The translations under genes and the position numbers were made by a program. Under the pieces are notes generated by a model that worked only from the letters and a program-made list of their open reading frames with translations, did not search any database and was not told the DNA's origin. Shown piece after piece: positions 19,901 through 27,358 of a stretch of DNA of 64,000 nucleotides. Origin of the DNA: Zophobihabitans entericus (GTDB lineage Bacteria > Pseudomonadota > Gammaproteobacteria > Enterobacterales > Orbaceae); contig NZ_CP050253.1 in assembly GCF_011745665.1 (NCBI RefSeq), positions 1,277,418-1,341,417 on the forward strand, read 5' to 3'. The first letter of the stretch is position 1, and each line of letters begins with the position of its first letter.

Positions 19901-22120
19901 GGTGGTGAGGGAACTCGCCATGCCGCGGTGGATGATAAGATGGCCGGTGTGCGCGTGAAAGCGACGCAGGGCAGTCTGATTCGTTACTCGAATGTGACCG
20001 TGGCCGATGGTGAGTACAAGATTGAGAACTTACCAAGTGGTCTGTGGACGGTGGAATTAGATACCGCGACCTTACCGGCGAATATCAGCTACAGCTATAT
20101 CACTGACCTGTTTGGTGAGACGGCAACGGTGGTGGTAAACGGCGCTGAGGTGGAGATTAATCCAACGGCGGCAGCACGTGCAGCGGTACGCGGTGCGACG
20201 GTAAGCTTTGGTGTGAGAGCGGCAGCGTCTATCAGCGGACAGGTTGTGATAGATGTGGATGACCAGGACCCGTTACCACCGGCAGCGGCAACGGTCACCG
20301 CCTCTGATATCGCGATTGATACAACAGGCTTCTACCCGGGTTACAGTGTGAACCTGTATGTGGGTAGTACATTAGTGTCAACGCAGGCAGTCAGCAGTGG
20401 TGCATACAGCTTCACGGGGTTAAGTGATGGTGTGGCCTATATTGTTGAAGTGTTATCGCCGGCGAGTGATTACATCAACAGCTTTGCGACAGAAAGTACC
20501 GACAGCGGTGTGACCGCGGGTGCGGTGGTGAATACGGCCGCGAAGATGTCGCGTACGTATACCTTAGCGGCCACGGCAACCAGTGCGACTGACAGTCACT
20601 TCGGCTGGAAGGGTGCGGGCGGTATCAGTGGTAATGTGTTCTGGGATGCGGATGATAACGGCAGTTACAGCAGCAGCGTGGACAGCGATGTGGGCAGTGC
20701 CTTAACGGTGACGTTAACTCACGGTAGTGGCAGCGTGCCGGCGGTGAGCAGAACGATTGCCAGCGGCAGTACGGATTACAGTGCCACGGGCTTACTGCCG
20801 GGCAGCTGGACCGTCACCGTCACGGGTGTTCCGTCAACGTTTAAAGCCAGCTTTGACCCGGATAATGCATTCAGTGCGACCAGTCTGGTGCCAAATGCCG
20901 ATAAAGACAAAGCGACCATTACAGTAGGCGGCAGTACGCTGACGAACCAGCACTTTGGTTACGTACAGGGTGGTGTGCTGTCAGGTGTGGTATTACATGA
21001 CGCCAATGCCACCGGCAGCTTTGACCCGTCGTCTGATGGGGTGGAAGTGGTGGAATTATCCTTACTGGATATGACCCACAGTCCGGTACTGGACAGCAGT
21101 GGTAATGCCATCACGATTACAACGAGCAGCAGTGGTGAGTTCAGTCTGCGTAACTTAGACCCGTCAGTGGATTATAAGTTACAGACCAGGTTTGGTTCGG
21201 CGGCGAACAGTGGTTGTCGTCTGGCGGAGATGGAGCCGAGTTATGACTCCGAAGTCGGGGCGGTCAGCTTGTCTTCACCGGTATCGAGTACGGTGGATGT
21301 GACGGCAGAGACCCATACGGTCGTTGCAGCGATTAGCAGTGCACCGAATAATGAGATTGCCTCAACAGACCTGCACTTTGGTTATCGTGCGGCGGGTGGT
21401 GATTTAACTATCCACAAAACGGTGCTGAAAGACAACGTGGTGGTGGGTGATATCGTGCCTTACACGATTACGATTGAGAACAACAAAGCGACGACGGCGT
21501 TTAACGTGACAATTAAAGACCTGATTCCGGCCGGCTTTAAGTATGTGGATGGGTCTGCCCGTCTGGACGGTGTGAAAATCGCTGACCCGACAGGTGCACG
21601 TCCGGTATACTTTGGTCCGATGGACATTGGCGGCAGTGGTGCGGTGAGTGGTGTGCCAAGTAAACGTACCTTAAGCTATATGCTTGTTGTGGGTGCGGGT
21701 GTGACGCAGGGTGAATACACCAACGTGGCGACGGCACTGGACCGCACAGGAAACACGGCATCGAACACGTCGCAGGCGACGGTGACGGTGACGAGTGACC
21801 CGCTGTTCAATGATGCGCTTATCTTCGGTAAGGTGTATGTTGACCGCAATGGCAATGGTGTGCAGGACGCTGGTGAAGAAGGCATTGGTGGAGTGAAACT
21901 GGTGACGGCACGGGGTGAAATCATTACGACAGACAGTCAGGGTCGTTATCACTTAACGGGTGTGGATGGCGGACGCTGGGAGCGTGGCACGAACTTTGTG
22001 CTGAAGCTTGACCCGAGAAGTTTACCGGAAGGGTATCGTGTGAAAGGGCGTAACCCGCAGGTAGTGAGACTGTCGCCGGGTCTGCCGAGTAAGATAGACT
22101 TTAAGGTCGAAGAGAAGTAA
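13946..22120 (+). CDS. Giant secreted SdrD_B-like repeat protein with DUF11 domain, putative adhesin
   Basis: At 2724 aa this is the largest gene here. ATG 13946 or 13949 follows AGGGAG (13934-13939) inside the previous gene; the resulting N-terminus is long (about 57 residues before the AxA site at ASAA) with a normal hydrophobic core. An internal ATG at 14027 would give a conventional signal peptide. About 19 units starting ISGxVYxD(x)DG/N recur every 300-400 bp, e.g. near 14121, 15885, 17440, 17762, 18810, 19170, 19535, 20231, 20623, 20980 and 21822, each with an NLPxGxY-type strand; D-rich loops suggest calcium binding as in staphylococcal SdrD B domains. A DUF11-like domain occupies about 21400-21790. 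No LPXTG, transmembrane anchor or own barrel is seen, so surface retention probably needs the upstream barrel. An adhesin role is inferred. Confidence 0.8.
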   Translation: MMKNKLKDYTSKYENNILKENKVRETVMRKDKNISTRIRQTLSAFLLGMMAIGTASAAPISGKVYLDYDNTGSSPNAPLSGITVEVLTSSGAPLATPLTTTTAADGSYSFNSTQILTSNTYKVKASTANSETIDLSVTIPSASGVSGQNLFLKGNGGDISILVQSTKPTTVVLKDIPVSVSAPSLSGFSYPSSTTGYVYLRNTLQGETYTISTDADDFISNTSNSGKNYALWSTSLNGTEVLADNVNLTMSGTAQNVTFNARERNEWGANGLVAVDQDGNGSYGFGIDTGVAGFQVALYYRGTTTPVVGQTTKTTNDKGEYQFENLPLGDYTAKVLNMASPWEFISGITAEQNFSVSLTSGNPLAFNYLIQVSSSDTTLPGISGYVFAFDATQKPVRGPDSGAAGNSSPTTSGVRFATPVTLLKHDGTSWNAVSTLTSNTNGSYSFKGLVSGGDYKVQISESGINTSLYTFIGDTDGKSTYRSVTLSSSATEQIKGKEIVFVNLTSTKTSQNFWYSEIKATNVTGISTFKTINGISTWGGNSNGVVAVSMAGYFTAKVYEEDGLTPALKSNGTPVPQYVYRTLASPYATNTYVSIQTDHAALYVIKDIVPDVTAVAVTTSTYFYARPGGSSEDVFSLSFAPANVNNVSGRVYFDKNGDNTYVSSDDIAIYSAQIRLDRLSASGYVTVSRMGTDTNGIYNFTNLPDGDYRIVVEAITTNSNINSADFVLSGNSMGTTNNWVTTTVTGGVNSSTNDVWYSNTNTEHIIKGNVYLDSLYNDNILQTALSNGTNDFSFWGVELLLCQTTNEADCVPGNPSVVFTTPKTLRNGAYEIKSSDVSGGILDGVDYILKPYRADSTALTNSSQKAFYPIVFSAGDAPFKAEFLMKGNAQGDYHIVAWNDINGDRSLGSSGGTERERNWGQFALYYHDGASYQLWANFGLLFWSNYPIQNLPEGKYKIEYIGSTSLVMPIADPDTSSAVGVIEFSVDASGTISDGLGTQPRYFMVATEGVVKGATEGLSGSIYLDVAGSGVKDGSSVLLPASELVGTTLEGFYTPRLYPNYTYGEAAVLASPDFIDTNVASTNRFVFNAANSQHSNTGKLYITNYLAQLKNLPAKYEIIANSGQAKGNYLSSTIKNDLSFMQVTPTLTGAPDQYYLVKMVTPSTISGKLFYDINGNATYESGIDEEISGVRVELYAAGTSTLISYVITDSHGDYKFNNLFDGLYDVKVTPVGLNTAKYELLSPEKAANITISSGNPNESDVDFIYNKIGDASISGYVMLDMNNNGVIDIDYNKMGDLALSGLTVELYKTAATGTPVATTVTNAKGYYQFPKLDLDTDYFVKVIPGTGYGVISNTNTVGSKTSDVLDKISIGSTAVSVTSQSFLLAGNSNSNPSGGISNPAAQNSGISGFAYQDGTTTPISASVMISLYDSSNVEVARQYTDAGGKYQFYNLPNGTYTVMVSSSVSGFALSSNSAGTTPFDTISSIALSGSGSSNNNFFYKESSIVGITGEVRVDFANDNTSMTFDGNDHPLSGAKVELYEGLNAAGTAINSATASTTGAYAFPNLLYGIDYSVKIDMSSITDYAFKQSTAGSAATDIIINVPALVKAGSENNNYLVIGKLNIDGKVWIDADGDLVQGTSELLDGVTVNLNYKAPGASNYSLLKSMTTGTSPATTGQYLFSSLPKGTDYQVVVDGTSTVLAGTSLIADSGAGSIANNTDTFTYDGLVTDSTGSSTAYQYNGSVSGQFIIDVDGNNAYVSGADDVFAGVDVTLSATINSVLVTKTATTDTDGKFSFDNLPIGNWSLTTAATQTVANWSDYTLGFVKSSAGTTVTGTSGLPLSVAITATDTTFTGIEAGYKGSAKISGYIVIDMDPSDGGNAVTGTDTPVASATVTLGSATAGFVSRTTTTDASGYYEFTGLSAHTYKVTVDTSSSTDFAGHVVSFDPLGTTVSTVDLAVATPATVLSTQDFGYKSNGSLAGYIYRDLGGEGTRHAAVDDKMAGVRVKATQGSLIRYSNVTVADGEYKIENLPSGLWTVELDTATLPANISYSYITDLFGETATVVVNGAEVEINPTAAARAAVRGATVSFGVRAAASISGQVVIDVDDQDPLPPAAATVTASDIAIDTTGFYPGYSVNLYVGSTLVSTQAVSSGAYSFTGLSDGVAYIVEVLSPASDYINSFATESTDSGVTAGAVVNTAAKMSRTYTLAATATSATDSHFGWKGAGGISGNVFWDADDNGSYSSSVDSDVGSALTVTLTHGSGSVPAVSRTIASGSTDYSATGLLPGSWTVTVTGVPSTFKASFDPDNAFSATSLVPNADKDKATITVGGSTLTNQHFGYVQGGVLSGVVLHDANATGSFDPSSDGVEVVELSLLDMTHSPVLDSSGNAITITTSSSGEFSLRNLDPSVDYKLQTRFGSAANSGCRLAEMEPSYDSEVGAVSLSSPVSSTVDVTAETHTVVAAISSAPNNEIASTDLHFGYRAAGGDLTIHKTVLKDNVVVGDIVPYTITIENNKATTAFNVTIKDLIPAGFKYVDGSARLDGVKIADPTGARPVYFGPMDIGGSGAVSGVPSKRTLSYMLVVGAGVTQGEYTNVATALDRTGNTASNTSQATVTVTSDPLFNDALIFGKVYVDRNGNGVQDAGEEGIGGVKLVTARGEIITTDSQGRYHLTGVDGGRWERGTNFVLKLDPRSLPEGYRVKGRNPQVVRLSPGLPSKIDFKVEEK

Positions 22121-22131
22121 TAAACCCTCCT

Positions 22132-22169
22132 TCAGGCTACTGGTAGAGATGCCGGTAGCCTGATTTTTA
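22132..22169 (+). terminator. Intrinsic terminator of the barrel/repeat-protein operon
   Basis: TCAGGCTAC (22132-22140) pairs perfectly with GTAGCCTGA (22155-22163) and is followed by TTTTTAT. It lies 12 bases after the stop of the giant gene. Confidence 0.85.
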
Positions 22170-22358
22170 TAATCTTTTGATTATATATAAAAAATATTAG
22201 CTTTTATCAGGCTAATTATTGCAAGGTCATGACTGAGTTACAAGCTTGGTCATTAATGAGATGAAAGGAGGTGCTAAGCAGAAAAAATTTATTTAAGGTT
22301 TTTTTACATTCCCATTTTTTATTGTTTTGCCCTATCAATGATGTGATAGGGCTTTTTT
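22170..22358 (+). ncRNA. Possible small transcript ending at a second terminator
   Basis: A second strong terminator, GCCCTATCA (22329-22337) with TGATAGGGC (22344-22352) then six Ts, stands 160 bp after the first one with no gene between them. A transcript must therefore start in 22170-22300. AT-rich promoter-like DNA (TTGATTATATATAA near 22176) precedes it, and AAAGGAGGTG at 22264-22273 resembles a ribosome binding site without a good start codon after it. A small RNA is possible; the terminator is the only firm part. Confidence 0.3.
22329..22358 (+). terminator. Intrinsic terminator
   Basis: A nine-base perfect stem, GCCCTATCA with TGATAGGGC, encloses a six-base loop and is followed by TTTTTT. 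No annotated gene ends just upstream. Confidence 0.8.
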
Positions 22359-22510
22359 ATATCTAACTATTAGAGTTTAAAATATACTTAAATAAATCAA
22401 ATGGTTATTTTTTTTAAAGAATTCAGATAAGTTAGGTATTCCTGAGCGCTATTCTTCAACTGTTTTGCTGAAGCTTGATTATCTTCTAAGCCATAAAATG
22501 CAAATAGTGG

Positions 22511-22838
22511 TTGATAACTGGGTTTGGCTACACGTTAGACCTGGCAAATGGCCAAGACAAAATGGTTATTATGTATTGGCTAAATGAATATAAAACCGTC
22601 ATACGTTTTAACGAATTAAAGCGTTGTATTGATAATATCTTCTTTAAAACACTTAGCAGTACTTTAAAAGAATTAGAAAAAGATAACTTAATTATTCGCA
22701 AGGAAGTATCCGCAGATTCCTCCTAAAGTTGAATAGAGTTTATCTAAACATGGAAAATCACTAATTCCAATACTGGATATGATGTGTGAATGGGGTAATC
22801 AGCATCGGGATGATAAAGAGTACATTATTGAGGATTGA
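22511..22838 (+). pseudogene. Decayed HxlR-family transcriptional regulator
   Basis: Frame one (22511-22710) reads YTLDLANGQDKMVIMYWLN, then IRFNELKR, LSSTLKELEKDNLIIRKE, the winged-helix pattern of HxlR/MarR-like regulators. The expected continuation, YPQIPPKVEYSLS...GKSLIPILDMMCEWG, is found in the next frame from about 22707 to the TGA at 22836-22838, so about two bases were lost near 22708. In that second frame the tyrosine of KVEYSL is replaced by TAG at 22734-22736. A normal HxlR N-terminus and start codon are also missing. The gene is thus broken at least twice. Confidence 0.75.
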
Positions 22839-22937
22839 GCTATTTTTAATTCAAATGCTTTTTTGGAAAATTGAATCAAAATAAACTCACCTAATATGAT
22901 TATTAACGATATTAGGTGAGATATAAAATGATATCTA

Positions 22938-24404
22938 CTATGCTTTATCAGTTGTCAGATCGATATTTGACTGAGCTAACATTTCGGCTTGCTCTTCTTT
23001 AGTTAGTTTAGCTATACCAATACCCGTAAAGCCCCAGAACATGGCAAAGAAGATACCGCTCCAGCATAAAACAGCCCAAGGTAGATAGCTAAGAGTTGCA
23101 ACACCAAGCGTACCTGCCATATAAGCGCCAGCTGCAGTCCATGGTAGGATTGGTTCAAAAATAGTGGCGGAGTCTTCGACTGTTCGGCTAAGATTTTTAG
23201 GATGTAGTCCTCTTTCTATATAAGCATTACGTAGCATTTCAATTGGAATCAGGATTGAAATTTGACCATTACACGTCACGCCAATCATAGTTAAACCACA
23301 AGTAATTGTTGCAAGAATCATCGTCCCGGTAGAGTGAACAAGTTTTAATAAACTATGTACAATCACTTCCAATGCTCCACTCAAGGCCAGCGTTCCAGCA
23401 AAAGAAAGAGCACAGAAACAGATTAGAAGTGTTCCCATCATGGAGTTCATGCCACCACGGTTTAATAGATTATGAATGATTGCAGGAACTTCACCATCGA
23501 TCATGCTGACATTAAAGCCATCTACAGCACTTTTAATAATCTGTGGTAGCGCAAAATCCTGAATAAAATAAGCATTAAGCATAGCCACCAGAGCAGAAAC
23601 TAACATCACCGGAATGGTTGGCTTTTTGGTAATTGATCCATAAATAACAATAGCAACAGGTAACAGGAGTAATAAGTTAAATGAATAAACATTGTATAAG
23701 CTATCAGTAATTAAGGTAATTCTGTCCGGGACACTTTCAGCCCCTAAATCGCTATTCATACCATAAACAGTCATGACAATCGCAGTCAGGATTAATGATG
23801 GTAGAGTAGTATACAGTAAGTGCCACATATGTTCATAAAGATCGACCTGTGCAGCAAGCGCAGCCAGATTGGTATCGCCAGAAAGAGGAGATAGCTTATC
23901 TCCAAAATAAGCACCAGCAACAACAGCACCAGCCGTTGCAGCAAGGTTTGCATCCATTCCCATGGCGACGCCCATAAATGCGACACCAATAGTACCAGCA
24001 GAGCCCCAGGATGTTCCGGTACACACAGATACTAAGGATGTAACAAGTAAAGCTGTGACATAAAGCATAGCAGGGCTGATCATTTTCAGACCATAATAGA
24101 TCATTAATGGAATTGTACCGCCGATCATCCAGGTACCAATTAATAAACCAACACTAATTAGAATGAGTAGTGCAGGCATGGTTTTGGCAATTTTTTGAGA
24201 AATAGAACCCATGATTTCACTGTAGCTGTAGCCTAATCTTTTAACTAATAAGCCAGCAATGACAGTGGATAAAACCATAAGGGGTTCTGGGGGTAAATCA
24301 AAAGCGGCATATCCTCCTCCGAGTAAAATCACCATCGATAATATGGGAAATAAAGATTCAAACAGAGTCGGTGTTCTTGGTTTCTTAATATTTGTTGTTT
24401 TCAT
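22938..24404 (-). CDS. nhaC: NhaC-family Na+/H+ (or Na+/organic acid) antiporter
   Basis: A 488-aa inner-membrane protein with about a dozen hydrophobic segments. Family phrases are GTWMIGGTIPLMIYYGLKMISP, TGTSWGSAGTIGVAFMGVA and GAYFGDKLSPLSGDTNLAA, the conserved helices of the NhaC branch of the ion transporter superfamily. Relatives include B. subtilis MleN (malate/lactate exchange), so the exchanged substrate is not certain. The ATG at 24404 follows AGGAG by ten bases. It starts 17 bp after the stop of the C-S lyase gene, so the two form an operon; an amino-acid or thiol-related exchange is therefore conceivable but unproven. Confidence 0.82.
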   Translation of the reverse strand: MKTTNIKKPRTPTLFESLFPILSMVILLGGGYAAFDLPPEPLMVLSTVIAGLLVKRLGYSYSEIMGSISQKIAKTMPALLILISVGLLIGTWMIGGTIPLMIYYGLKMISPAMLYVTALLVTSLVSVCTGTSWGSAGTIGVAFMGVAMGMDANLAATAGAVVAGAYFGDKLSPLSGDTNLAALAAQVDLYEHMWHLLYTTLPSLILTAIVMTVYGMNSDLGAESVPDRITLITDSLYNVYSFNLLLLLPVAIVIYGSITKKPTIPVMLVSALVAMLNAYFIQDFALPQIIKSAVDGFNVSMIDGEVPAIIHNLLNRGGMNSMMGTLLICFCALSFAGTLALSGALEVIVHSLLKLVHSTGTMILATITCGLTMIGVTCNGQISILIPIEMLRNAYIERGLHPKNLSRTVEDSATIFEPILPWTAAGAYMAGTLGVATLSYLPWAVLCWSGIFFAMFWGFTGIGIAKLTKEEQAEMLAQSNIDLTTDKA

Positions 24405-24421
24405 TTCAATACTACTCCTGA

Positions 24422-25579
24422 CTATTTATAGGGAAAAGTACTAATAAGACGTTCAAATGCCTCGTTCAAAAGTGAACGAGGTGTAGCGATATTGATGCGG
24501 AAAAAGCCATCTCCACTGGCTCCAAAACCAGAGCCAAAACTCATTTCTACACCAGCCAGCTCTGTAAACCAGTGTTTCAGTTGTTGTTCGGTAATATTCA
24601 TGTTTTTGTAATTGATCCAGAGCATATAAGTGCCATGACTATTTGTTACCTGCCACTGTGGAAAATGTTGTTGGCAAGTCTCTATGACCCACTTGCGGTT
24701 TTTAGCCAGATAGGTTTTAAGCTGTGTTAGCCACTGGTCACCCTGAGTGTAAGCCGCTAAATGCGCCGGAACAGAAAAATAACCCGGATTATGAATGCCA
24801 GCTGAAACTAAACAGGATTTGAATTTTTGACGGTATTTATCATTAGCAATGACAATATTTGCCACTTCCAGCCCGGCAATATTAAATGTTTTGGCTGGCG
24901 AGGTACAAATAAAAGAGTTTTGTGCAACATAAGTACTCAGTGCTGAAATAACCTGATGCTGCTCAGAATTAAAAATAAAGTCAGCATGAACATCATCAGA
25001 GATGATAAAGACCTGATATTTTTCAGCCAGTTCGGCAATTTTTATTAAATCTTGTTTTGACCAGACAGTACCTGTTGGATTGTGTGGTGAGATTAAAATA
25101 AAACATACAGACTGACGAAACTTTTCTTCTAAATCAGTAAAATCAATTTGGTAACGATTATTTGCATAGATTAACTGGCTTTCAAGTAAAGTGCGTTGAT
25201 TAACAACCACAGCCTGACTAATCGGGCTATAGGCTGGTGATAAAATAGTGATTTTGTCACCGCTATGAGTGTAGTTTTGAATATAAAGTGAAACTGCCTG
25301 CACAACACGAGGGCAAAAAACAATATGTTCAGGATTAACCTTCCAGTGATAATGACGGTTAAACCATGCCGCTGTCACTGTATTCCAGTCCTTACTCAGT
25401 AAAGTGTAACCATAGATACTTTTCTGGACAAATTCTGCCAGTGAATTGACAATAAAATCAGGAGCAGCAATATCCATATCTGCCACAGATAAAGCAATGA
25501 CATATTGATTGTCGTTACTCCATTTGGCACTGTAACTACCATGACGTGAAATAACATGTTCAAATTGAGATTCTGGCAT
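24422..25579 (-). CDS. PatB/MalY-type PLP enzyme (cystathionine beta-lyase or aminotransferase)
   Basis: A 385-aa fold-type I PLP enzyme. It shows LSVADMDIAAPDFIV near the start (PatB/MalY type), ISPHNPTGTVW, ISDDVHADF, and the Schiff-base lysine in SPAKTFNIAGLEVAN. The final arginine that binds the substrate carboxylate is in FFRINIATPRSLL. Enzymes of this group cleave C-S bonds of cystathionine or cysteine conjugates; E. coli MalY also represses MalT. The neighbouring antiporter (17 bp downstream) and the cystine importer elsewhere in the window make sulfur amino-acid use plausible. Exact substrate unknown. Confidence 0.82.
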   Translation of the reverse strand: MPESQFEHVISRHGSYSAKWSNDNQYVIALSVADMDIAAPDFIVNSLAEFVQKSIYGYTLLSKDWNTVTAAWFNRHYHWKVNPEHIVFCPRVVQAVSLYIQNYTHSGDKITILSPAYSPISQAVVVNQRTLLESQLIYANNRYQIDFTDLEEKFRQSVCFILISPHNPTGTVWSKQDLIKIAELAEKYQVFIISDDVHADFIFNSEQHQVISALSTYVAQNSFICTSPAKTFNIAGLEVANIVIANDKYRQKFKSCLVSAGIHNPGYFSVPAHLAAYTQGDQWLTQLKTYLAKNRKWVIETCQQHFPQWQVTNSHGTYMLWINYKNMNITEQQLKHWFTELAGVEMSFGSGFGASGDGFFRINIATPRSLLNEAFERLISTFPYK

Positions 25580-25681
25580 GAGATTACCTGACTATGTGAG
25601 TTTGGTTAGCATCAAGATACTATGCAGTCAGGACAACAAGTTATTCTTATTTCTTTTATTGTCATTATGAAAATTGGTTTA

Positions 25682-25697
25682 TGTGATACTTATCACA
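25682..25697. promoter_or_regulatory. CRP binding site 1
   Basis: TGTGATACTTATCACA contains both consensus half sites (TGTGA-N6-TCACA) and is palindromic apart from its two central base pairs. It lies 103 bp upstream of the PatB-like gene and 233 bp upstream of xylA. Confidence 0.75.
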
Positions 25698-25786
25698 AGA
25701 AAACTAATTTTTATGTCATTTTTAATATTTTATTTCAATAAAAACAAGATGTTAATTTTATCTTCTTAGTAAAAAAACAAAATAAT

Positions 25787-25802
25787 TGTGATATTTATCA
25801 CG
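25787..25802. promoter_or_regulatory. CRP binding site 2
   Basis: TGTGATATTTATCACG matches TGTGA-N6-TCACA at all but the last base. Its position, 128 bp before the xylA start codon, suits activation of xylA. Confidence 0.7.
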
Positions 25803-25929
25803 TTAATTAAATTTCATAATAACAATATAAAATACAGCAATAACAAATCTGAACAGTTACTTCTAATATGCTTTCATCAATATTCAGGATGTTCTTATTT
25901 CATCATCATTTCATTAGAGGTAACTGATC

Positions 25930-27249
25930 ATGACTCACTATTTTGACAAAATTGACCAAATAAAATATGAAGGCACCACGTCTGATAATCCATTAGCATT
26001 TCGCCACTATAATCCGGATGAAATTATTCTGGGTAAGACGATGAAAGAACATCTGCGCTTTTCTGTCTGTTACTGGCATACCTTTTGCTGGCAGGGCTCT
26101 GATGTATTTGGTGCGCCAACTTTCAACTATCCATGGGCTAAAGGTAGTGATCCATTAACGATGGCTAAAGCCAAAGCAGAAGTGGCATTCGAGTTTTTCA
26201 AAAAACTAAACGTACCGTTTTATGCGTTCCATGATGTGGACGTAGCACCAGAAGGTGAGTCTGTTAAAGAATATATGTCTAATTTATCATCAATGGTAGA
26301 TATACTTGCCCAAAAGCAAGCAGAAACAGGTGTTAAGTTACTTTGGGGCACAGCAAATGCGTTTAGTCACCCTCGTTATAGTGCCGGTGCATCGACCAAT
26401 CCTGATCCTGAAGTGTTTTCATGGGCGGCGACACAAGTCGTTAATGCTATGCAGGCGACTAAAAAGCTGGGTGGTGAAAACTATGTGTTATGGGGTGGCA
26501 GAGAAGGTTATGAAACCTTATTAAACACTGACCTACGCAGAGAAAGAGAACAACTTGGTCGCTTTATGCAATTAGTTGTTGAACATAAACATAAAATAGG
26601 TTTTAACGGCACTATCTTAATTGAACCAAAACCACAAGAACCGACTAAGCATCAGTATGATTACGATGTGGCTACAGTGTATGGTTTTCTGAAACAGTTT
26701 GGTCTGGAAAAAGAGATCAAAATGAATATTGAAGCTAACCACGCAACACTGGCTGGGCATTCATTCCATCATGAAGTTGCCACTGCCTTATCTTTAGATA
26801 TTTTTGGTTCACTGGATGCTAACCGTGGTGACCCACAGCTTGGCTGGGATACTGACCAGTTCCCTAATAGTGTTGAAGAAAATACACTGGTGATGTATGA
26901 AATTTTAAAATCTGGCGGCTTTAAAACTGGGGGCTTAAATTTTGATGCTAAGATACGTCGCCAAAGTACTGATAAATATGCACCATTCTATGGGCATATT
27001 GGTGCTATGGATACTATGGCATTATCTTTAAAATGTGCCGCTAAGTTACTTACTGATAAAGTGTTAGAAAATGAAATTAACAAACGTTATGCTGGCTGGG
27101 ATAAATCACTAGGGCAGGATATTTTACAGAAAAGACTCTCTCTGGAAGATATTGCTCAGCACGTAGTAAAAAATAACTTAAATCCGGAGCATGTGAGTGG
27201 TGACCAGGAGCGCTTAGAAAATCTTGTAAACCGTTATATTTTTGGATAA
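25930..27249 (+). CDS. xylA: Xylose isomerase
   Basis: XylA converts D-xylose to D-xylulose. The 439-aa product is collinear with the E. coli enzyme: the catalytic histidine is in [13 protein letters not shown] (His101), the metal-binding glutamates are in [15 protein letters not shown] and [18 protein letters not shown], and the substrate-side motif [16 protein letters not shown] is intact. The ATG at 25930 follows AGAGG with good spacing. Gene order xylA, xylB, xylR, galM makes this a complete intracellular xylose-use cluster, except that no xylose transporter is present. Two CRP boxes lie upstream. Confidence 0.96.
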   Translation: MTHYFDKIDQIKYEGTTSDNPLAFRHYNPDEIILGKTMKEHLRFSVCYWHTFCWQGSDVFGAPTFNYPWAKGSDPLTMAKAKAEVAFEFFKKLNVPFYAFHDVDVAPEGESVKEYMSNLSSMVDILAQKQAETGVKLLWGTANAFSHPRYSAGASTNPDPEVFSWAATQVVNAMQATKKLGGENYVLWGGREGYETLLNTDLRREREQLGRFMQLVVEHKHKIGFNGTILIEPKPQEPTKHQYDYDVATVYGFLKQFGLEKEIKMNIEANHATLAGHSFHHEVATALSLDIFGSLDANRGDPQLGWDTDQFPNSVEENTLVMYEILKSGGFKTGGLNFDAKIRRQSTDKYAPFYGHIGAMDTMALSLKCAAKLLTDKVLENEINKRYAGWDKSLGQDILQKRLSLEDIAQHVVKNNLNPEHVSGDQERLENLVNRYIFG

Positions 27250-27267
27250 CACGAGTATTAAGACATT

Positions 27268-27295
27268 GCTCAGGCTGGTAATAATCAGCCTGAGC
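27268..27295 (+). other. Stem-loop between xylA and xylB
   Basis: GCTCAGGCTG (27268-27277) pairs perfectly with CAGCCTGAGC (27286-27295) over an eight-base loop. It is followed by CTTTAAAAT and not a full T run, so it may act as a partial terminator or an mRNA-stabilising hairpin that lowers xylB relative to xylA. Confidence 0.55.
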
Positions 27296-27358
27296 TTTAA
27301 AATAGATATGAGCTACATTATTTTTATAGTGATTGAGTAAACAAAGAGAGGGGGAAGT

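Larger units (their letters stand above)
25580..25929. promoter_or_regulatory. Divergent control region between the PatB-like gene and xylA
   Basis: This 350-bp AT-rich region separates the minus-strand PatB/NhaC operon from the plus-strand xylose genes. It contains two clear CRP boxes (25682-25697 and 25787-25802) placed so that either operon could respond to cAMP-CRP. XylR sites are expected near the second box by analogy with E. coli but I could not define them. Confidence 0.6.

Noticed and set aside
21537-21952. Several minus-strand open frames inside the giant gene
   Set aside because: They are compositional shadows of the GC-rich coding strand, overlap one another and show no domain.
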